DNA from: Chloroflexota bacterium
Lineage (GTDB): Bacteria; Chloroflexota; Anaerolineae; UBA7937; B3-Chlor
Direction of reading: 5' to 3'
Length of the DNA: 64,000 nucleotides
Assembly (NCBI GenBank): GCA_030603665.1
Contig: JAUVXJ010000003.1
Coordinates: 1-64,000 of the forward strand
Part shown: in pieces, positions 61,230-64,000 of the stretch
How the letters are laid out: every line of letters starts with the position of its first letter
Numbering within the stretch: the first letter of the stretch is position 1
Program-made: the position numbers and the translations under genes
The notes under the pieces: generated by a model
Databases searched by the model: none
What the model was told of the DNA's origin: nothing
Seen by the model: only the letters and a program-made list of their open reading frames with translations

Positions 61230-62087
61230 GTGATCTTTCTTCTCATGCTGGGTACCCTCGGGTGTTCGCTGGGGTCCCTGATCACCGGGGCTTCTGCACC
61301 AACACCCACGCCAACCAAGAGTCTCGTTCCAACCTTCACGGCCACGGCCACCTATACGCCGACGTCCACTCCCACCAACCCGCCCGCGGCCACCGACACG
61401 CCTCCTCCGCCCGCTACAGCTACGTACACTCCCACGGCCTCACCTACACCGCCCTACGTCACCTATGTTGTCCAGGCCGGTGATACCTTGAGCAGCATTG
61501 CGGTCCGCTTCGGCGTCACTTCGCAGGCCATCATGGACGCCAACGGGATGAGCAGTACGATCATCAATGTGGGAATGGAACTCACCATCCCTTCAGGTGG
61601 AAGCTCCGTTGCACCGCCACCAAGCCCCACGTCGACCCAGACCGGCGCAGCCCCGACCGCCACGACGCCGCCACCTCCAGCAGCCCCTACAGCCACCAAG
61701 CCCCCACCAACACCCACCACACAGACGTATCAGTACGAGTACGTGCCCGGGAGTATGCAGGAGCAAGAGAAGGGGTGTAGCGAATTGGGCGTGCAGGGGG
61801 TAATCCTCGACGCGGCAGGCAAACCCATAGCGGGCCAGGTGACTGTCAGGTGGCAATTGGACGGCTATGTGGACCACCGGGTCACGGGCGACCCCGTGGA
61901 GCAACCAGGGACCTTCAAGTTCTTCATCTTTCAGGGGCCCATATACCACGGCACCAAGACCTCAACGATCCAGATTGTCGAGAGCGAGTCCAACCCCTCG
62001 CCATTGTCGGAACCCCTGACTTGGCAAGTGCTCGACTGCGTCGACGGTCCTGAGCAGTTCTTGAACATCACCTTCCGTCGCCGATGA
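61230..62087 (+). CDS. Thr/Pro-rich stalk lipoprotein 5 with LysM domain
   Basis: 285 residues from GTG 61230. The visible signal (MIFLLMLGTLGCSLGS) lacks a basic n-region. The same frame continues back to an ATC at 61197 preceded by GGAGG, which would give INVKTAATLTVIFLLMLGTL, a better signal. Between two stalks is a LysM domain (YVVQAGDTLSSIAVRFGVTS, then NVGMELTIPSGG), so this member can bind peptidoglycan. The final beta domain matches the others (YEYVPGSMQEQEKGCSELGV ... VLDCVDGPEQFLNITF). Confidence 0.8.
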   Translation: MIFLLMLGTLGCSLGSLITGASAPTPTPTKSLVPTFTATATYTPTSTPTNPPAATDTPPPPATATYTPTASPTPPYVTYVVQAGDTLSSIAVRFGVTSQAIMDANGMSSTIINVGMELTIPSGGSSVAPPPSPTSTQTGAAPTATTPPPPAAPTATKPPPTPTTQTYQYEYVPGSMQEQEKGCSELGVQGVILDAAGKPIAGQVTVRWQLDGYVDHRVTGDPVEQPGTFKFFIFQGPIYHGTKTSTIQIVESESNPSPLSEPLTWQVLDCVDGPEQFLNITFRRR

Positions 62088-62104
62088 TTGCTCAAGTAAA
62101 CGAG

Positions 62105-62131
62105 AAAAGAGCCCGCGCTGCGGGCTCTTTT
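62105..62131. terminator. Strong bidirectional terminator
   Basis: AAAAGAGCCCGC (62105-62116), loop GCT, GCGGGCTCTTTT (62120-62131): a perfect 12-base stem with A and T runs on both sides, between convergent genes. It should end the stalk-protein operon and also the minus-strand epimerase operon. Confidence 0.92.
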
Positions 62132-62166
62132 CGTTTCCGATCAGACGACGCTATCCAGCGCGAATC

Positions 62167-62622
62167 CTATCCGTGCTTCACAGACCAGTCGTACGGTATC
62201 TCGTCAGTGTCGTACGGCAGGCGGTACTCATCAGGCTCGTCGTAGTTGTATAGCTCGGTGGGCACGTTGACGATGAGCGCCACATCCTGACCGACACCTT
62301 TGAACCCGTGCACCACTCCCGAAGGTATCTTGATCAGGGACGGGTTCTGCTCTCCGATGAAGAACTCGGTTACTTCACCGTGAGTGGGCGAATCCGCTCG
62401 ACGATCGTACAACACGACCTTGGCCGTCCCGTGAATACACACAAAGTGATCGGTCTGAATCTTATGGTAGTGCCAGCCCTTCACCACACCTGGATAGGCT
62501 GCCGTGACATACACCTGACCGAACTTCTCGAACTCCTCCCAATCGGAACGGAGTATTTCCAGCAGATAGCCCCGCTCGTCAGGTATGAAGCCCAGCCGTC
62601 TGACCTTGACACCATCGATCAC
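62167..62622 (-). CDS. RmlC-like dTDP-4-dehydrorhamnose 3,5-epimerase family protein
   Basis: 151 residues. FIPDERGYLLEILRSDWEEF, GVVKGWHYHKIQTDHFVCIH and IKIPSGVVHGFKGV follow the RmlC cupin family, with the catalytic-site histidine in HYHK. The enzyme isomerises a keto-sugar nucleotide in deoxysugar synthesis. The start is GTG 62622 (AAGGAG 7 bases upstream). It lies 15 bases after the membrane gene, so the two form an operon. Confidence 0.85.
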   Translation of the reverse strand: MIDGVKVRRLGFIPDERGYLLEILRSDWEEFEKFGQVYVTAAYPGVVKGWHYHKIQTDHFVCIHGTAKVVLYDRRADSPTHGEVTEFFIGEQNPSLIKIPSGVVHGFKGVGQDVALIVNVPTELYNYDEPDEYRLPYDTDEIPYDWSVKHG

Positions 62623-62637
62623 CGTGCCTCTCCTTCG

Positions 62638-63009
62638 CTAAGAACTTTTGACCAAGATGAAAACCTCCACGAGCGCCAGGGCGCTCAGCAGGAGTAGGGT
62701 GTTGATCCAGTTAAGAGCCTGCCCCATGCGCAGCCAAGCACAGAGCGTCACGAAGATCGCAGCCAGAGCCCCTTCTCGATAGGACCTCCTGACGTCGCTC
62801 CGGTAAGACTTCGCAGGCGTAAACCGGAAGTGCAGGAAGTGCGCCACCGGGGCCAAGAGAGTCAGCAAACCCACGAACAGCAGGCTGAGAAACACCAGGC
62901 GGTTGGTGGCTACGGATGGGTCAGTACTCCAGACCACGTAGGCCAAAGCCAGCCAACTGGATATGCACACCACGAACGAAAGGGCCCACAACCGCCGACC
63001 ACTTGCCAT
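62638..63009 (-). CDS. Four-helix membrane protein, unknown
   Basis: 123 residues with four hydrophobic helices: ALSFVVCISSWLALAYVV, FLSLLFVGLLTLLAPVAHFL, AAIFVTLCAWLRM and NTLLLLSALALVEVFIL. A basic loop (RFTPAKSYRSDVRRSYREG) faces the cytoplasm. Family unknown. First gene of the RmlC operon and divergent from coaE. Confidence 0.6.
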   Translation of the reverse strand: MASGRRLWALSFVVCISSWLALAYVVWSTDPSVATNRLVFLSLLFVGLLTLLAPVAHFLHFRFTPAKSYRSDVRRSYREGALAAIFVTLCAWLRMGQALNWINTLLLLSALALVEVFILVKSS

Positions 63010-63065
63010 AGTCCTCTACACCACGAACGACACTCGATTATAGAGCATCCGCTACCTGCTGGCAA

Positions 63066-63094
63066 TTGATAACTTGCCCTGCCTGTGGTATAAT
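63066..63094 (+). promoter_or_regulatory. Promoter for a leaderless coaE transcript
   Basis: TTGATA (63066-63071), 17-base spacer, TATAAT (63089-63094). The ATG of coaE begins 10 bases after the -10, so the expected start of transcription falls on or within a few bases of the A of ATG. Confidence 0.7.
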
Positions 63095-63103
63095 GGCCCG
63101 GCA

Positions 63104-63709
63104 ATGAGGTACGTCATCGGCCTGACGGGCAACATCGGCAGTGGCAAGAGCACTGTGCTGGAGATGCTCGGCCAGCTGGGGGCCAGAATAGTGGACGCCG
63201 ATGAACTGGTGCACCAGGTGATGGAGCAGGGCACCCCGGTGTGGCAGTCCGTTTTGGATACCTTTGGTGAGGCCATCCTCGACGAGCACGGTGGTATCGA
63301 TCGCAAGAAGCTGGGCGCTCTCGTCTTTGAAGATCCCCAGGCCTTGAAGCGCCTCGAAGAGATAGTCCATCCGGCGGTCAATGACAGATTCCTGGACCTG
63401 GTACAGAACGCCGAAGAGCCGGTCATAGCCATGGAAGCGGTGAAACTGATCGAGAGCGGCGCTCACCGCGCACTGAGTTCCCTCTGGCTGGTGACCTGTC
63501 CGGCAGAGGAGCGCTTTCGCCGGCTTGTGGAGGGGCGGGGGGAAGACCCGGAAGAAGTTGAGGAACGACTGGAGGCCCAGATGCCGGAGGAGGAACAGGC
63601 ACTATGGGCGGACGTGGTGATAGACAACGGAGGAACGCCGGAGCAGACCCGGGAGCAGGTCAAGGCTGAATGGGACCGGATCCAGGAGCAGCTATGCCAT
63701 CAACGGTGA
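63104..63709 (+). CDS. coaE: Dephospho-CoA kinase
   Basis: 201 residues. P-loop GLTGNIGSGKST, ARIVDADELVHQVM and the lid segment FEDPQALKRLEEIVHPAV identify CoaE, which phosphorylates dephospho-CoA in the last step of CoA synthesis. ATG 63104 is used because it begins right at the conserved MRYVIGLTG; there is no ribosome site, as expected for a leaderless message. Confidence 0.95.
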   Translation: MRYVIGLTGNIGSGKSTVLEMLGQLGARIVDADELVHQVMEQGTPVWQSVLDTFGEAILDEHGGIDRKKLGALVFEDPQALKRLEEIVHPAVNDRFLDLVQNAEEPVIAMEAVKLIESGAHRALSSLWLVTCPAEERFRRLVEGRGEDPEEVEERLEAQMPEEEQALWADVVIDNGGTPEQTREQVKAEWDRIQEQLCHQR

Positions 63710-64000
63710 TCGTGCGCCGGGCATCAAGACAGGATCTGGAGTCTATCGCCGAGATCGTGCGCAAAGGCTCGGGAGGAAGATCTGCCTTTGACCAGGGAAC
63801 GCTCCTCGAAAGACTGTTCGAATGGGCCTACTTCGTGTCGGCCACCAGCAAGATCATGGGCGTCGTTCGCTGGCAGGCAACCAACTTCGTTGCCTGCTTG
63901 AAGGACCTGCACGTTTACCCTCCAACGCAGCGCAGACGTATGGGCGCTCCCCTGTTGGAAAGAGTGGAGGAGGAGGCCAAGGCGCTGGCCTGCGAGGTAG
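63694..64000 (+). CDS. GNAT-family N-acetyltransferase (partial)
   Basis: 102 codons to the right edge. MPSTVIVRRASRQDLESIAE, then KIMGVVRWQATNFVACLKDL and HVYPPTQRRRMGAPLLERVE match the GNAT fold, with R-R-R-M-G-A as a variant of the acetyl-CoA-binding Q/R-x-x-G-x-G/A loop. AGGAG precedes the ATG and the start overlaps the coaE stop by 16 bases. The end of the gene lies beyond the window; the substrate is unknown. Confidence 0.8.
   Translation, partial: MPSTVIVRRASRQDLESIAEIVRKGSGGRSAFDQGTLLERLFEWAYFVSATSKIMGVVRWQATNFVACLKDLHVYPPTQRRRMGAPLLERVEEEAKALACEV

Noticed and set aside
58080..61740. Repetitive CACC/ACGCC text considered as a CRISPR or tandem DNA repeat
   Set aside because: The periodicity comes from Thr/Pro codons in the stalks; spacers and a fixed repeat are absent.

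Overview
The window looks like a chromosomal piece of a Chloroflexota (Anaerolineae-type) bacterium, probably from an environmental assembly. The pointers are Thr/Pro-rich surface lipoproteins, a large DUF2723 glycosyltransferase, beta-helix exoproteins ending in an LPLGVKNY-type tail, many GTG/TTG starts and short dispersed hairpins. This is inference from gene content; there is no rRNA or other marker, and the only RNA gene seen is a tRNA-Gly(CCC).

Layout. 0-1.6 kb: end of a sensor kinase, tRNA-Gly and a thiolase. 2-8.7 kb: two arsenic/thiol-redox operons on the minus strand. Each starts from a TTGACA-18-TATAAT-like promoter over the same ATTCGCGAAT operator. The first is led by an intact ArsR and runs through a zinc ribbon, a lipoyl-carrier (GcvH-like) protein, two DGC-domain proteins, OsmC, two small redox-disulfide proteins and an ACR3 arsenite pump. 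The second has only a 35-residue ArsR stub followed by ArsF-like and ArsG-like genes. 8.7-12 kb: an acyltransferase fragment, a membrane protein, a flavodoxin and an MBL-fold hydrolase.

12-33 kb is an accessory region. A single-chain restriction-modification enzyme (22217-25258) is followed downstream, over 10 kb, by six more copies of its own 3' end. These lie between unrelated cargo genes: UbiA-like, DUF4386-like, alcohol dehydrogenase, HEPN-like, GIY-YIG, and PD-(D/E)XK nuclease. Several cargo genes also end in attC-like inverted sites with GTTAGGC-type boxes, as do a CPBP protease, a chloramphenicol-acetyltransferase-like gene and an NTF2-like gene at 29-32 kb. No integrase or transposase is visible. 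The 3' end of a second, unrelated gene is duplicated around a PIN/antitoxin pair at 26-27 kb. Broken genes are frequent: flavodoxin, HicA, PIN, acyltransferase and a nuclease fragment.

33-44 kb: secreted and lipoprotein genes (beta-propeller, GH114-like, cupin, CSLREA beta-helix, LysM/Ig proteins) with a tandem duplication of a convergent gene-end junction, then a BenE-type transporter. 45-57.8 kb: sugar-nucleotide epimerase, phosphodiesterase-like protein, DUF2723 glycosyltransferase, WecA/MraY-type transferase, HD protein, spermidine-synthase-like membrane methyltransferase and an MFS transporter, suggesting envelope glycan synthesis. 58-62 kb: five tandem paralogous Thr/Pro-stalk surface proteins closed by a strong terminator. 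62-64 kb: an RmlC-like epimerase, a membrane protein, CoaE and a partial GNAT acetyltransferase.
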